This document shows, in pieces, positions 35,871 to 45,024 of a stretch of 64,000 nucleotides of DNA. The first letter of the stretch is position 1. Every line of letters begins with the position of its first letter. The DNA comes from Glutamicibacter sp. JC586 (GTDB lineage Bacteria; Actinomycetota; Actinomycetes; Actinomycetales; Micrococcaceae), in NCBI RefSeq assembly GCF_009805585.1, contig NZ_VHIN01000002.1, positions 496,001 to 560,000 on the forward strand, written 5' to 3'. The notes under the pieces were generated by a model that was not told the DNA's origin, did not search any database, and saw only the letters and a list, made by a program, of their open reading frames with translations. The position numbers were made by a program, and so were the translations under genes.

Positions 35871-36431
35871 TTGATTGGATACGCCCGCGTGAGCACGAAC
35901 GATCAGAACCCTGCGAGCCAGGTCGACGCGCTGAAAGCAGCGAACTGCGTCAAGATTTTCACCGAGCACGCGTCCGGAACCCTCGCAACCCGGCCTGCGT
36001 TGACCGAGGCGCTGAACTACTTGCGTGACGGAGATACCCTCGTCGTGACCGAACTCGACCGCTTAGGCCGATCGGTGCGGCACCTCAAACACATTGCTGA
36101 GGATTTACAGCAGCGCGGCATCGGACTCAAAGCCCTCTCGCAAGGAATCGACACCACCACCCCAGGCGGCCGGCTGTTCTTTCACGTGCTGGCAGCCATT
36201 GCCGAGTTCGAGCATGACCTGATCGTGGAACGAACCAAAGACGGACTGGAAGCAGCCCGCGCTCGACGTCGTAAGGGCGGGCCACGCTTCAAGATGACAC
36301 CAACGAAGATTCAGCAGGCCCGCTCCATGTATGACCAGGGCGAACATACTGTTCAGGAAATTGCCGATACTTTCGGCGTGTCCCGCCCTACTATTTATCG
36401 TCATCTCGCGCTTCAAGTCGAACAGGTCTAG
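35871..36431 (+). CDS. Serine recombinase (resolvase) of the transposon
   Basis: 186 aa. The catalytic Ser is S8 in GYARVSTNDQ, followed by the family segments TELDRLGRS, TPGGRLFFHVLAAIAEFEHDLIVERT and a C-terminal HTH (YDQGEHTVQEIADTFGVSRPTIYRHL). It resolves transposition cointegrates at a res site. The start appears to be TTG at 35871, since the family begins with MIGYARVS. Complete and probably active. Confidence 0.88.
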   Translation: MIGYARVSTNDQNPASQVDALKAANCVKIFTEHASGTLATRPALTEALNYLRDGDTLVVTELDRLGRSVRHLKHIAEDLQQRGIGLKALSQGIDTTTPGGRLFFHVLAAIAEFEHDLIVERTKDGLEAARARRRKGGPRFKMTPTKIQQARSMYDQGEHTVQEIADTFGVSRPTIYRHLALQVEQV

Positions 36432-36440
36432 TGCGGTGAC

Positions 36441-37887
36441 ATGATGGTACAGCTCACCTCGCAGCAGAAGATCGAACTGCTCCACCAACATGCAGATGGT
36501 GTTCCGTGGGCTCGTTTGTCGAGGCACAGCGCGGTGAGCGTGAGAACGCTGCAGCGGTGGGAAAAGCAAGGTGCCGCAGGCTCTCTGAGCAGAAAGCCTC
36601 GACGGGATTAGGGAACGCTGAGAACCGACCGTGATCTAGTACAGATCATCGAGGCTTTGTGTTTACGTACCCCTGCCCCCAGCTATGCCTATATCCATCG
36701 GCGGATCTCTGACATTGCCTTTGATCGAGGACTTCACGCTCCTGGGTACACCACTATCCGTTCTGTCGCTCGCAACATCGATCCTGGGCTACTTGCACTC
36801 GCCGCAGGCGGAAACCGCGAATACCGAGACAAGTTTGAACTTGTTTACCGACGCACCACCCAGGCTCCTAACGAACAATGGCAAATGGATCACACACTAC
36901 TTGATGTGATGATCCTCGACGAGCAACAACGCCCCATCCGCCCATGGCTCAGCATCGTCCTCGATGATTACTCGCGCGCCATAGTGGGTTACTCCCTTAA
37001 TGCTAAAGCGCCGAGTGCGCAACAATCAGCCCTTGCCCTGCATCATGCGATCAGCCGAAAAGACAATCCTTTGTGGCCGATTTACGGCCTGCCAAATGTC
37101 CTCTATACCGATCACGGGACCGACTTCACCTCCTCCCGAATTGATGAATTGTGTTTGGCTTTGCACATCCAGCTGATTCATTCATGAGTCGCGGTACCGC
37201 AGGGGCGCGGCAAAATCGAACGCTTCTATCGAACAATTACCACCAAGCTCTCGCCTCACCTGCCTGGCTACATACCGCACGGAACCAGCGGACAACCCAT
37301 CAACCAACCAACTTTCATTGAATTTGCGCCAGCTCGACGCAATCATGGAGCGGTTCATCGTTCACGAGTACAACGAAAGACCACACTCCTCAACGGGCGA
37401 CGCTCCTCACACCCGGTGGAAGGCTCAGGGATTTATCCCGCGCACCACAGAACATCCCGAAGATATCGACCTGCTATTGCTCACGGCGACTGCTCATCGA
37501 AGAGTACAGCGAGACGGCATCCGGTTCGCCTCAACCCGGTATATCTCGCCGGTACTGGCCGCCTATGTGGGTGAAGAAGTCACAGTGCGATACGACCCGA
37601 GAGATCTTGGGGAAATCCGCCTGTACTTCAACAACGAATTCCTTTGCCGTGCTATTGCTCCCGAGCGTGCGTCAATGGCCGTTACTTTCGAGGAACTGCG
37701 GCAGGCAAGGAACCACCAGCGTCGCTCCTTGAAACGACAATTGAAACAGTACGAAGAAATCCGTCAAACGATTCCCCAGGATCCGCGCTATCGTCCCGAG
37801 GAATCACCGACGACATCGCCTGAAGATCCGACACCAGGTCCTTCCTCGCAACGTCATGGATTAAAAACTTATGCCTCCGACGAATGA
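36441..37887 (+). pseudogene. DDE transposase (TniA/Tn552 TnpA type), inactivated
   Basis: The product can be traced through three lesions. N-terminal HTH (codons 1-56, TSQQKIELLHQHADGVPWARLSR) ends at TAG 36609-36611. The catalytic core follows, with the first Asp in QWQMDHTLLD and the second in LYTDHGTDFTS, to a TGA at 37185-37187. The same frame then gives GRGKIERFYR with the Glu, and a frameshift near 37305-37317 leads into LNLRQLDAIMERFIVHEYNERPHSS and the C-terminal beta domain to 37887. All catalytic residues survive, so the damage is recent. Confidence 0.88.
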
Positions 37888-38797
37888 AAGTCCCAACCGG
37901 CCTCGTCACTCACTGTTGACTCCGGGAGATGACGGGCGACGTTTCCTCAACGGCCATTTCGACGAGTTCACTAATGCAGCGTCGCCCGTGGCCAGGAATA
38001 GACCAAGATTTGTCAGTACCCGCGAGCATCGCCGCTTTGTTGAGTTCGCGGATACAGTCCGGGCTCATCGATATATCGGGCTGTGTTATGGCGCTCCGGG
38101 AATCGGCAAGACACTCTCAGCTCGCAACTATGCCGGTACTGATGACTGGAAACTTTGGTTTCCATTAGCTGGGGAGGATGGGCCACTTCCAGCAGTTCCA
38201 GAACGCGCACTGGAGAGCCGAACCGCGTTCTTCACGCCTACCGTAGCCGCAACAATCAAGCAAATTGATCTTGGTCTACCGCGTGCTTGCCAACAAATTT
38301 CCTGGGGTGTTGAGTATGCAACGTACAGCCATGTTGACCCACTGGTTCACACCGATTCTCAGCACAGCGGTCACACGGAATTGCTGATTATTGATGAAAC
38401 CGACCGTCTCAAAGCAACAGGACTCGAACAAGTTCGAGACTTCTATGATCGGCATGCCATGGGAGTCATTCTGATAGGTATGCCTGGAATTGAGAAGCGA
38501 CTGGCACGCTACCCGCAACTCTATAGTCGCATCGGATTCTCCCATGAATACCGGCCTCTTCAACCAGGCGAGGTATCAGCGGTATTGGCCGGATATTTCC
38601 CAAATCCAGATCCACATGGCGACAGTATTGCTCATGCTGCCGCGCTGGCGTCTATCCTGCGAGTGACTAACGGAAACTTCCGCCTCCTTGACCGGATAAC
38701 GACACAGATCAAAAGAATAATGAACATCAATCATCAAGAGCAATTGAATCCTGAAGTGGTGGATGCGGCGCAACAATCTCTTCTCATAGGTCATTAA
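37871..38797 (+). CDS. AAA ATPase transposition protein (TniB/TnpB type)
   Basis: 308 aa. Walker A GAPGIGKT (74-81) and Walker B LLIIDETD (about 173-180) identify the AAA ATPase that selects targets and activates the DDE transposase in Tn552, Tn5053 and Mu. The C-terminal part (IGFSHEYRPLQPGEVSAVL, GNFRLLDRITTQIKRI) is the usual winged region. It overlaps the transposase 3' end by 17 bp. It looks intact, unlike its partner. Confidence 0.88.
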   Translation: MPPTNESPNRPRHSLLTPGDDGRRFLNGHFDEFTNAASPVARNRPRFVSTREHRRFVEFADTVRAHRYIGLCYGAPGIGKTLSARNYAGTDDWKLWFPLAGEDGPLPAVPERALESRTAFFTPTVAATIKQIDLGLPRACQQISWGVEYATYSHVDPLVHTDSQHSGHTELLIIDETDRLKATGLEQVRDFYDRHAMGVILIGMPGIEKRLARYPQLYSRIGFSHEYRPLQPGEVSAVLAGYFPNPDPHGDSIAHAAALASILRVTNGNFRLLDRITTQIKRIMNINHQEQLNPEVVDAAQQSLLIGH

Positions 38798-38812
38798 GCG
38801 CCGCGAGATTTA

Positions 38813-38836
38813 CGACATTTATCGCTGCGATTCACA
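38813..38836. repeat. Right terminal inverted repeat of the transposon
   Basis: Inverse of the left repeat, ending CTGCGATTCACA. It starts 16 bp after the tnpB stop codon. Confidence 0.9.
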
Positions 38837-38844
38837 TGCCCGTT
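38837..38844. repeat. 8-bp target duplication of the transposon, right copy
   Basis: TGCCCGTT, identical to 32430-32437. Confidence 0.9.
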
Positions 38845-39636
38845 GCACGCCTGAACAAACCGGTCCATAAAATCCCGGGCATCAGCCAGCGAACCGAACC
38901 GCTCCGGAAACACCGGAAGATACTTTAAGGTCTTGAACCAAGCCTCTAAATAGGGATTATCATTGCTGACCTTCGGCTGCGAATGCGACTTCAGCACATC
39001 CAAGTCCGCCAGCAATGCAGCGACCGGCTTCGAGGTCATCGAGGTCCCACGATCGGCATGAACTACCTTGGGGATCTGGTTGGTGGCGAACACCCGCGCC
39101 ATGAACTCCCTAGCCAGCTCACCGGATTCTCGGGCATGGACCTGACAACCGACAATATAGCGCGAGTAAATATCGATCATCACGTAGGCATCTAAATAGG
39201 TGCCCTTGGCTGGGCCAGCCGATTTCGTGATGTCCCACGTGAACGCCTCACCTGGCTGGTACGCGACCAGTTCCGGGACTTTCCGGCTTGGTGGCGGGCC
39301 TGCTGGCGGCGTTCGGCCACTTGCTTCTCAGGGCGCAGCAGCCGATACATGGTGGACACCGAGCACAAATACGTGCCCTCAGACAAGAGGACCGCGTAGA
39401 TCTGTTCGGGTGCCTGATCGATGAACCGCTCGCTGTTCAAGGTTGCCAGGATCAGAGCTTCTTCGCTCGTGGTGAGCTTGTTCGCCGGTGCTGGACGCGG
39501 CGCTGCAACAACCGGCTGTGGTGCTCGCGTAGCTTGCTGGTGGCGCTGCATCATGGCCCGGTTGTCCCCTGCCAGCGTGCTGGCCCACCGCGTGGAAACG
39601 TCGCTGTCGATCAGCTACTGGTAGGCATCAGCAAGT
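38837..39636 (-). pseudogene. N-terminal and catalytic part of IS3 OrfB transposase
   Basis: The reading shows a TAG at 39615-39617 (YQ then LIDSDVSTRWAS), the segment LTTSEEALILATLNSERFIDQ and YRLLRPEKQVAERRQQ, then a one-base loss near 39284 that shifts into PELVAYQPGEAFTWDITKSAG. The DDE residues are D in TWDITK, D in HADRGTS and E in NPYLEAWF, with the last pair 35 residues apart. The frame is then cut by the transposon. It was already damaged apart from the insertion. Confidence 0.85.
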
Positions 39637-39649
39637 ATGTCTTGTGCTG

Positions 39650-40030
39650 CTATTTGGAATCCGCGCTCTTTGAGATTTGTTCCAAGAGCGCATGTGCTTT
39701 TCCCATGATGTCCAAGGCGGTCTGCGTGGTGGCGGGCTGCTGCTCGCTGGCTACGAGCTGCTTTTTCAACCGGGCGATTTCGGCTTGTTCCTTGCTCAGC
39801 TTCCCGCCACCCTTGGTGCTGTTGGCGGGGTTGTTTCCGTCGAGCATTCCCGCATCGCGGAGCCTGCGCCACTCGACGATCTGCGAAGAATATAGTCCGT
39901 TGGCGCGCAGGTAGCCGCGGCTCTGCCCGCTTTGGATCGCGTTTTCGTAGCCTTGCAGGTGAGCGAGTTTCTGGGCCGGGATGAAGGTACGGCGTCGTGG
40001 CTGGTGCGGGCGGGGCTAGGTGGAATCCAT
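39650..40030 (-). pseudogene. IS3 OrfA, N-terminal stop
   Basis: From ATG 40030 the frame reads MDST and meets TAG at codon 5, then continues PRPHQPRRRTFIPAQKLAHL and GYENAIQSGQSRGYLRANGL, an IS3-family OrfA HTH, followed by a coiled coil (KLSKEQAEIARLKKQLVASE). Total 127 codons. Expression would need an internal start. It should overlap orfB through programmed frameshifting in an active copy. Confidence 0.78.
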
Positions 40031-40150
40031 GGTCCCATTCTCCGGCATGGAGCTGGCCAGTGGGTGGATGAAGGCGATGCTCATGGTGGTGATTAGTCCT
40101 GTTCTCGCCCTGTCAGAGTAGGGTAACTGGCTATGGATCGGTGGTCTCAC

Positions 40151-40154
40151 TCAA
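40151..40154. repeat. Target site duplication of the IS3 element, right copy
   Basis: TCAA, identical to 32187-32190. Confidence 0.6.
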
Positions 40155-40378
40155 GCCTGACAGACAGGGATCCGCCGGGGTATCTGCGCAGAGTTTCTGC
40201 TCCTATGCACAACTTGGGTACGAGCTCCTGGCAGGCACCGTAGACCGATCTGTATCAATCTAACCGGTGCAAGACGTAGGTTAGTGCGCGCGTCTTGACT
40301 TTAGCGATGTACTGCTTGGGCATGCTTTTCATTCTCTGGATAGAAAGCGTCATGAGACCCGGGATGCTTCTATGTTTG

Positions 40379-41443
40379 TCAAGTAACCGATAGAGGCGGG
40401 TTTGTGGTCAGGACCCGATGGATTTGCCTGGTGATGTAGCGCTTGAGACTCCGCATGATTTCGCGTTTGCTTCGTCCTTCGGCGATCTTGCGTTGGACAT
40501 ATTCTCGGGTGGCTTTGTCGGTGCGCATTCGTGTCAACGCGATGGTGTTGATAGCCCGGTTCAGTCGCCGGTCACCACCGCGGTTGAGCCGGTGCCGGAC
40601 CGTGTTTCCCGAGGACGCCGGGATCGGGCAGGTGCCCGCGATCATCGCGAATGCAGATTCGGATCGGATGCGTCCCGGGTGTGACCAGACGGCCATAATG
40701 ATCGCAGCGGTCACCGCTCCCACTCCGTGCATGTCCAGCAGTGACGGCACATGTTCAGTGGTCAGTTTGGTGAGCTGGACCTGGTTGGCCTTCAAGTCGC
40801 CATCCAGGCCAGTGATCTGCTTGGCCAGGCGCACGGCCTCGCCGCGGGCAACAGTGGCACCGAGGGCCTCATCGCGTGTGCGCCATGCCGCGATGGTCTT
40901 GATTTGGGATGCGGTCAACGGTTTGCGCGCATCAAGGCCCAGGTCGTGGGCGCGTACCAGTGCTGTCAGGGCATTGATGGCACGTAGCCGATCGGCGTTC
41001 ATCTGCTCACGTCCAACGCTGAGCAGTTTCAGGGCGGTCTGAACCTCGCCCGCCCGGCGGTCCCGCAGCTTGTCCAAGTCCATGACGAGAGTCGATCTGG
41101 CAGCCGTGATCGCGTCCAAGGTATCGGTTTTGCCTTTGCCCCGCAGGCGTTTGGTTGAAGGCGTGGGGGCTTCAACTACGCGATAGCCGACCTGCGCAAA
41201 ACGGTCGGACATCACGGCCCCGTAGGAGCCGGTGCACTCGGCCGAGATGAGGGCACTCTCGATGTCACCTTCGGTGCGGCGCCCAATCCAGGCTGCCGCG
41301 CGTTCCAAGCCGGCGCTCGTGGTTGGAAAGGTTTCCTGCGCCCGAAGTTTGCCCGAGGGCGACTCCAAGATCGCATAGGTATGAGTTGCGGCGTGTGTAT
41401 CCACGCCGATGACGAATCGATAGTGATCTGCCACAATTGACAT
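40379..41443 (-). CDS. IS110-family transposase
   Basis: 354 aa. The N-terminal RuvC-like DEDD domain shows D15 (IGVDTHAATH), E69 (SAECTGSYG), D107 and D110 (KGKTDTLDAITAAR). A coiled-coil linker and the C-terminal Tnp20 domain follow (LDMHGVGAVTAAIIMAVW, PASSGNTVRHRLNRGGDRRLNRAI), with a candidate catalytic Ser in PASSG. AGGAGA lies 7 nt before the ATG at 41443; the 71-residue upstream frame extension runs through the non-coding part and is not protein. The gene is uninterrupted and may be active. Confidence 0.9.
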   Translation of the reverse strand: MSIVADHYRFVIGVDTHAATHTYAILESPSGKLRAQETFPTTSAGLERAAAWIGRRTEGDIESALISAECTGSYGAVMSDRFAQVGYRVVEAPTPSTKRLRGKGKTDTLDAITAARSTLVMDLDKLRDRRAGEVQTALKLLSVGREQMNADRLRAINALTALVRAHDLGLDARKPLTASQIKTIAAWRTRDEALGATVARGEAVRLAKQITGLDGDLKANQVQLTKLTTEHVPSLLDMHGVGAVTAAIIMAVWSHPGRIRSESAFAMIAGTCPIPASSGNTVRHRLNRGGDRRLNRAINTIALTRMRTDKATREYVQRKIAEGRSKREIMRSLKRYITRQIHRVLTTNPPLSVT

Positions 41444-41690
41444 GCGATGTCTCCTTCTAACGTGCGGACGTCGTGACCGGCGTCGGCCCGGGAGAAGATC
41501 ACTACGAGGCATGCCTGTAAGGGGCCACAATCCCCAGGGATTGGGCAGGCTTCTAATCAAGCCATCGCGATGGGCCGGGGCGGCGCCGGCCCTTCCAACC
41601 AAGTGGACAGATCCCGGGAATGACACCCCGCAGGGGTCAGACGATTCATGAGTCACACCTGGTCGGAGGAACCAGTACCACTCTGCCAGC
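41444..41690 (-). ncRNA. IS110 5' non-coding region, candidate bridge RNA
   Basis: About 250 bases upstream of the transposase are rich in hairpins on the minus strand: CAATCCCTGGGGATTG (about 41528-41543), GACCCCTGCGGGG, and GGCCGGCGCC within a GGGCC / GGCCC stem. IS110 elements of this orientation encode a bridge RNA here that pairs with donor and target DNA. No exact ends or loop-target pairing could be assigned. Confidence 0.4.
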
Positions 41691-41861
41691 TAGCCCCAGG
41701 CCAGCCACTACCAACACTTACAGACGATTTAGGGTCCCGCACCAGGCGGCTGAGGAGATGAGCTTGTCCGGATTCGCCATCCGGTCCCCTGTCGAACACT
41801 CCAAGGAAGCACCGGGTTATCACGAATTTGGCTGTAGCTCAAGGTTCCAACCACGATAACT

Positions 41862-42202
41862 GAGAGGTTTGTGGAAGAGGAGTGCTCAGGGCGGTATTAC
41901 AGCCAAGGCTCCGAAGCGTTCAACGGAGACCTGCACTTCTACTCCGTTGACCACGACCTGCGCGGGAAGATCGGAGAAATCGACACTGACCGGTGTGCTG
42001 TCGTACTTATGACCGGGGGTACGACTACCTCACCACTCCCGAAAATGGGGCCAGGACTGCCAGTGAGATCCGCAATGCGGAATTCATAGAGATGAAGGAA
42101 ATCGGTCATTTTCCAATGAGCGAGAACTACCCCGTGTTTGGGTCATATCTCATGCAGGCCCTTGAAATCGTGAAGCAAAAGAAGGCCGTGATCAAAGGCT
42201 GA
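41862..42202 (+). pseudogene. C-terminal remnant of an alpha/beta hydrolase
   Basis: Two frames join at a run of five G (about 42009-42013). The first gives YYSQGSEAFNGDLHFYSVDHD and CAVVLMTG; the second continues YDYLTTPENGARTASEIRNA and EIGHFPMSENYPVFGSYLMQ, where D (TGxYD) and H (GHFPMSE) match the acid and base of hydrolases. The nucleophile half is missing; the IS110 element lies upstream, so it may have truncated the gene. One missing base in the G run explains the frame change. Confidence 0.78.
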
Positions 42203-42969
42203 TTGCGACTGCGCAAACCAAGAATCGCCTCTGACTCGACTGCGCGCCCATCGCGTGTCGTCGGTTATTCGGAATCGAGTCGCGGATTTCCTACATGGGA
42301 GATCCGCGACTCGCTCAGTGCCAACCGCGTTGTGATCGTGGAAACCAACTTCCGCAATAACGGCAGAGCCTGCACAGCGCCAACGTTATCCATGCCTACC
42401 GAGACATCGCGAAGAATAACAGCACTGCCTCGCAATGCCCTTGGGTGAATTCGTTGTTGGCCCTGCCCCAGACAAACATCCAATTCAGTTGACGAAGGCC
42501 GCTAGGCATACATCGGGGAATACCCCAACACCAAATACTTCATATTGCCTGGATGATCTCCCCTCAATCGCCGAAGTAGTCTTTCTGACTACAAAGCGGT
42601 CCAAGCAATATGAAGCTGATGGTCAGCGATTACCACCAGAACGCATATCCAGCGACCTGCACTGTTCCGTTCGTGGTGTTTCTTCCCTCGCAAATAATTC
42701 ATTAGAAACTAGCCCGGCCACTCTTCGGCGTGCGATTCCGGTTCCTCGCCCCACATACGTCAACCACTGATACGTGGGCTGAACGTTGGTCAGGGAACAA
42801 ATTCTCCGGCGGAGTCGAAAAGGGAATTAACTACCCTTTCTGGACTTCTTTTCGCCGACGTCCGCTGCCGAGAAAGTGCGTCTCGTAAGCCAGCTACTAG
42901 ATTCATGTTTGCGCTGTCTCCCCATCTGCCACGAGGGTGTTGAGCAGATCCGGTTATGGCTATCTTGCG
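42203..42969. other. 767-bp stretch without a recognisable gene
   Basis: The open frames here are short and have no family likeness. One hairpin stands out: GAGTCGCGGAT (42277-42287) pairs with ATCCGCGACTC (42302-42312), which could end transcription of the hydrolase remnant. The rest looks like decayed sequence between the mobile block and the catabolic genes. Confidence 0.5.
42277..42312. terminator. Hairpin, possible terminator
   Basis: 11-bp perfect stem with a 14-nt loop, 74 bp downstream of the hydrolase remnant. No T run. Confidence 0.45.
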
Positions 42970-44223
42970 TTATTGTTTGCTATCCGATCCCGGAGCGTGA
43001 TTGTTAACCTCTTTCAAGTTTTGCCCAAGATTTTCAACGAGATGCTCGGCGATTGCCAGTGAGGAGGTAGCCCCAGGAGAAGGTGCATTTCGTAGGACAG
43101 TAACTCGGTCCAAATGCTCGATGACAAAATCGTCAACCAGGTGTCCCTTCTCGTCCATTGCCTGCGCGCGTATTCCGCGTGTGATTGGCGTTGAAACTGC
43201 TCCGTCTAACTCTGGAGCGTAGGCTGCGGCACCTGCAAGGAATTTCTTCCGGGAAATCACGGCGCCGACTTCGTGGATGGCTGCTTTGATGTTTCCGGAA
43301 GCAAATTTCCAGAAGGCTCTGCTGAATGTTACATCAAGGGTGTCTTTAATGCTGATGCGCCATCCATTGTAGTTCTCGCGTCCGAAGGAGAGGAACGCGT
43401 TGGGCCCGACCAGCATTTCTCCGTCCACACGTTTAGTCAGATGTACACCGAGAAATGGATAATCAGGGTCGGGAACCGGGTATACCAATCCGTTCAAGAT
43501 GTTGCGATGTTCCGGGGCGAGCTTCGAATACTGGCCGAAGAATGGAACTATCTTGGGGTAGGGAGATCCGCCTGCCAATCGAGCCATTCGGTCAGATTGT
43601 AGACCTGCACAGACGATCAGGTAGTCGAACTGGTGGGTGGCGCTCTGCCCGTCACGATCGACGGTTACGGTGCAGCGGTCCTCAAAATTAGAGATTCCCG
43701 TAACCTCGGTGTTCAATAGGAGATTTGCTCCGCCCGCTGTCACTTCCTCGATCAGCGCTCGAGTCACAGCTGCATAGTCGATGATCGCGGTGTGGGGCGA
43801 GTGCAGGGCGAGCCGGCCAACCGCATTTGGCTCAATTTTCCGCATCTCGTCTGGCCCGATGAGTGCCACGTCGGGAACGCCGTTAGCCTTAGCCCGCTTG
43901 TAGATATCCCGGACCCGGTTCTCTTCTTCCTCAGTGAGGGCAACAACAAGCTTTCCGCACTCTTCGTAGGGAACGTTCTTGGAGATCGCGTAGTCTCGCA
44001 GCAGGTCAACACCACGTCGGCACAGGCGGGCCTTCAGACTTCCCGGCTGATAATATAAGCCTGCGTGCACAACACCGGAATTATGTCCGGTCTGGTGTGC
44101 CGCAACTTCGTTGGACTTCTCTATGATGGTGATCTGAGCACCAGGATGAACATGCATCAGTTCTCGTGCCACCGCCGCTCCGATGATGCCTGCGCCCACG
44201 ACGCCAAAAGAATAGTTAGACAT
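42970..44223 (-). CDS. lhgO: L-2-hydroxyglutarate oxidase
   Basis: 417 aa FAD-dependent oxidoreductase. The flavin motif GAGIIGAAVARELM lies at 10-23, and the LhgO hallmark GHNSGVVHAGLYYQPGSLKA at about 46-65; the C-terminal flavin segment reads NAPSPGATSSLAIAEH. LhgO returns L-2-hydroxyglutarate to 2-oxoglutarate and passes electrons to the quinone pool. It is divergent from a GntR regulator, which probably controls it. In the glutarate route of lysine breakdown LhgO follows GlaH/CsiD, but no CsiD gene is seen here. Confidence 0.87.
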   Translation of the reverse strand: MSNYSFGVVGAGIIGAAVARELMHVHPGAQITIIEKSNEVAAHQTGHNSGVVHAGLYYQPGSLKARLCRRGVDLLRDYAISKNVPYEECGKLVVALTEEEENRVRDIYKRAKANGVPDVALIGPDEMRKIEPNAVGRLALHSPHTAIIDYAAVTRALIEEVTAGGANLLLNTEVTGISNFEDRCTVTVDRDGQSATHQFDYLIVCAGLQSDRMARLAGGSPYPKIVPFFGQYSKLAPEHRNILNGLVYPVPDPDYPFLGVHLTKRVDGEMLVGPNAFLSFGRENYNGWRISIKDTLDVTFSRAFWKFASGNIKAAIHEVGAVISRKKFLAGAAAYAPELDGAVSTPITRGIRAQAMDEKGHLVDDFVIEHLDRVTVLRNAPSPGATSSLAIAEHLVENLGQNLKEVNNHAPGSDSKQ

Positions 44224-44281
44224 GGGTATGCTTCTCCTTAGGAATTTTCTTTACTCTTACTTGAACTGGAACAATAGGTAA

Positions 44282-45010
44282 ATGGAATCTGTTAACCGCA
44301 ATGCCACCCTGACTGAACAGGCTGTCGACTCGATCCGGTTGGAGATCATCAAGGGTTCCCTTATCCCTGGGCAGCTATATACAGGTTCAGAGGTAGCTCG
44401 GAAGCTCGGCGTGTCCCGTACCCCCGTCCGTGAAGCCCTGATGGAACTCGCACGTCGTGGCATGGTACGTATTGAAGACAAAAGAGGATTCCGAGTCCTC
44501 AAGACCTCGCTAGATGCGCTGCTTCAGGTATTTCAGGTCCGCATCATGCTTGAGGTTCCGTTGTCCCGACTGGCAACGCTGAATAAGAACGATTCCACTT
44601 CGGCTGAATTCGAATCTGCAGTTGCACAATTTTTGACAGCTGCGGAATCTGGTGACCCTAACGCGGTGTTGCGTGCTGACAGGGACTTCCATCAAACGTT
44701 GCTGTCCGGTTCTGGGAACGAAAAAGCTTTAGTCATCCTTCAGGAACAACGCGATTTCGTCCTCAGTACGGGTGTAGGCACCGTTCCCACCTCCCGTTCG
44801 GCCATGGAATGCTTCAACGACCACGCCGATATCATCAGTGGATATCGAGACGGTGATCCACAGGCGGTCGGTCGTGCGGTCTTCCGACACATTGCCAATA
44901 CGGCACAAGTTCTGATCCAACAGGAAACTCTGAACTGTCCCGAATTTGCGACGGCCGATGTGGAGCAATCTTTTGCTTGGTTGTCCGCGCCTAGCGAGGG
45001 CGTCCTTTAG
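44282..45010 (+). CDS. GntR/FadR-family transcriptional regulator
   Basis: 242 aa. The N-terminal winged helix (residues 5-75) includes EVARKLGVSRTPVREALMELARRGMV, the GntR recognition helix; the C-terminal FCD domain is helical with metal-ligand-type residues (RADRDFHQTLL and the His in FNDHADIISGYR). FadR/FCD regulators usually sense an organic acid. It sits between lhgO (divergent) and the dehydrogenase (convergent), so its ligand is likely a substrate or product of this cluster. Confidence 0.86.
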   Translation: MESVNRNATLTEQAVDSIRLEIIKGSLIPGQLYTGSEVARKLGVSRTPVREALMELARRGMVRIEDKRGFRVLKTSLDALLQVFQVRIMLEVPLSRLATLNKNDSTSAEFESAVAQFLTAAESGDPNAVLRADRDFHQTLLSGSGNEKALVILQEQRDFVLSTGVGTVPTSRSAMECFNDHADIISGYRDGDPQAVGRAVFRHIANTAQVLIQQETLNCPEFATADVEQSFAWLSAPSEGVL

Positions 45011-45024
45011 AACCGCATTGCAGA

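Larger units (their letters stand above)
32438..38836. mobile_element. 6.4 kb Tn552/Tn5053-like heavy-metal transposon
   Basis: Both ends begin TGTGAATCGC. The 24-bp terminal repeats (32438-32461 and, inverted, 38813-38836) match except at three positions. The element is flanked by an 8-bp direct repeat TGCCCGTT (32430-32437 and 38837-38844). Order: DsbA-like protein, P1B ATPase, CmtR-type repressor (minus strand), then serine resolvase, DDE transposase (broken) and AAA partner (plus strand). The transposase/AAA/resolvase set defines the Tn552-Tn5053 group. It sits inside IS3 orfB. Confidence 0.93.
32191..40150 (-). mobile_element. IS3-family insertion sequence, split by a nested transposon
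   Basis: The ends carry GTGAGACC (32191-32198) and its inverse GGTCTCAC (40143-40150), with weaker matching inside. The flanks are TCAA on both sides (32187-32190 and 40151-40154), a 4-bp target duplication. Without the nested transposon and its extra duplication the element is 1553 bp, a normal IS3 size. It contains orfA (N-terminal HTH/coiled coil) and orfB (DDE), both damaged. Confidence 0.82.

Noticed and set aside
42435-42770. A 111-codon frame between the hydrolase remnant and lhgO
   Set aside because: No motif and atypical composition; considered non-coding.
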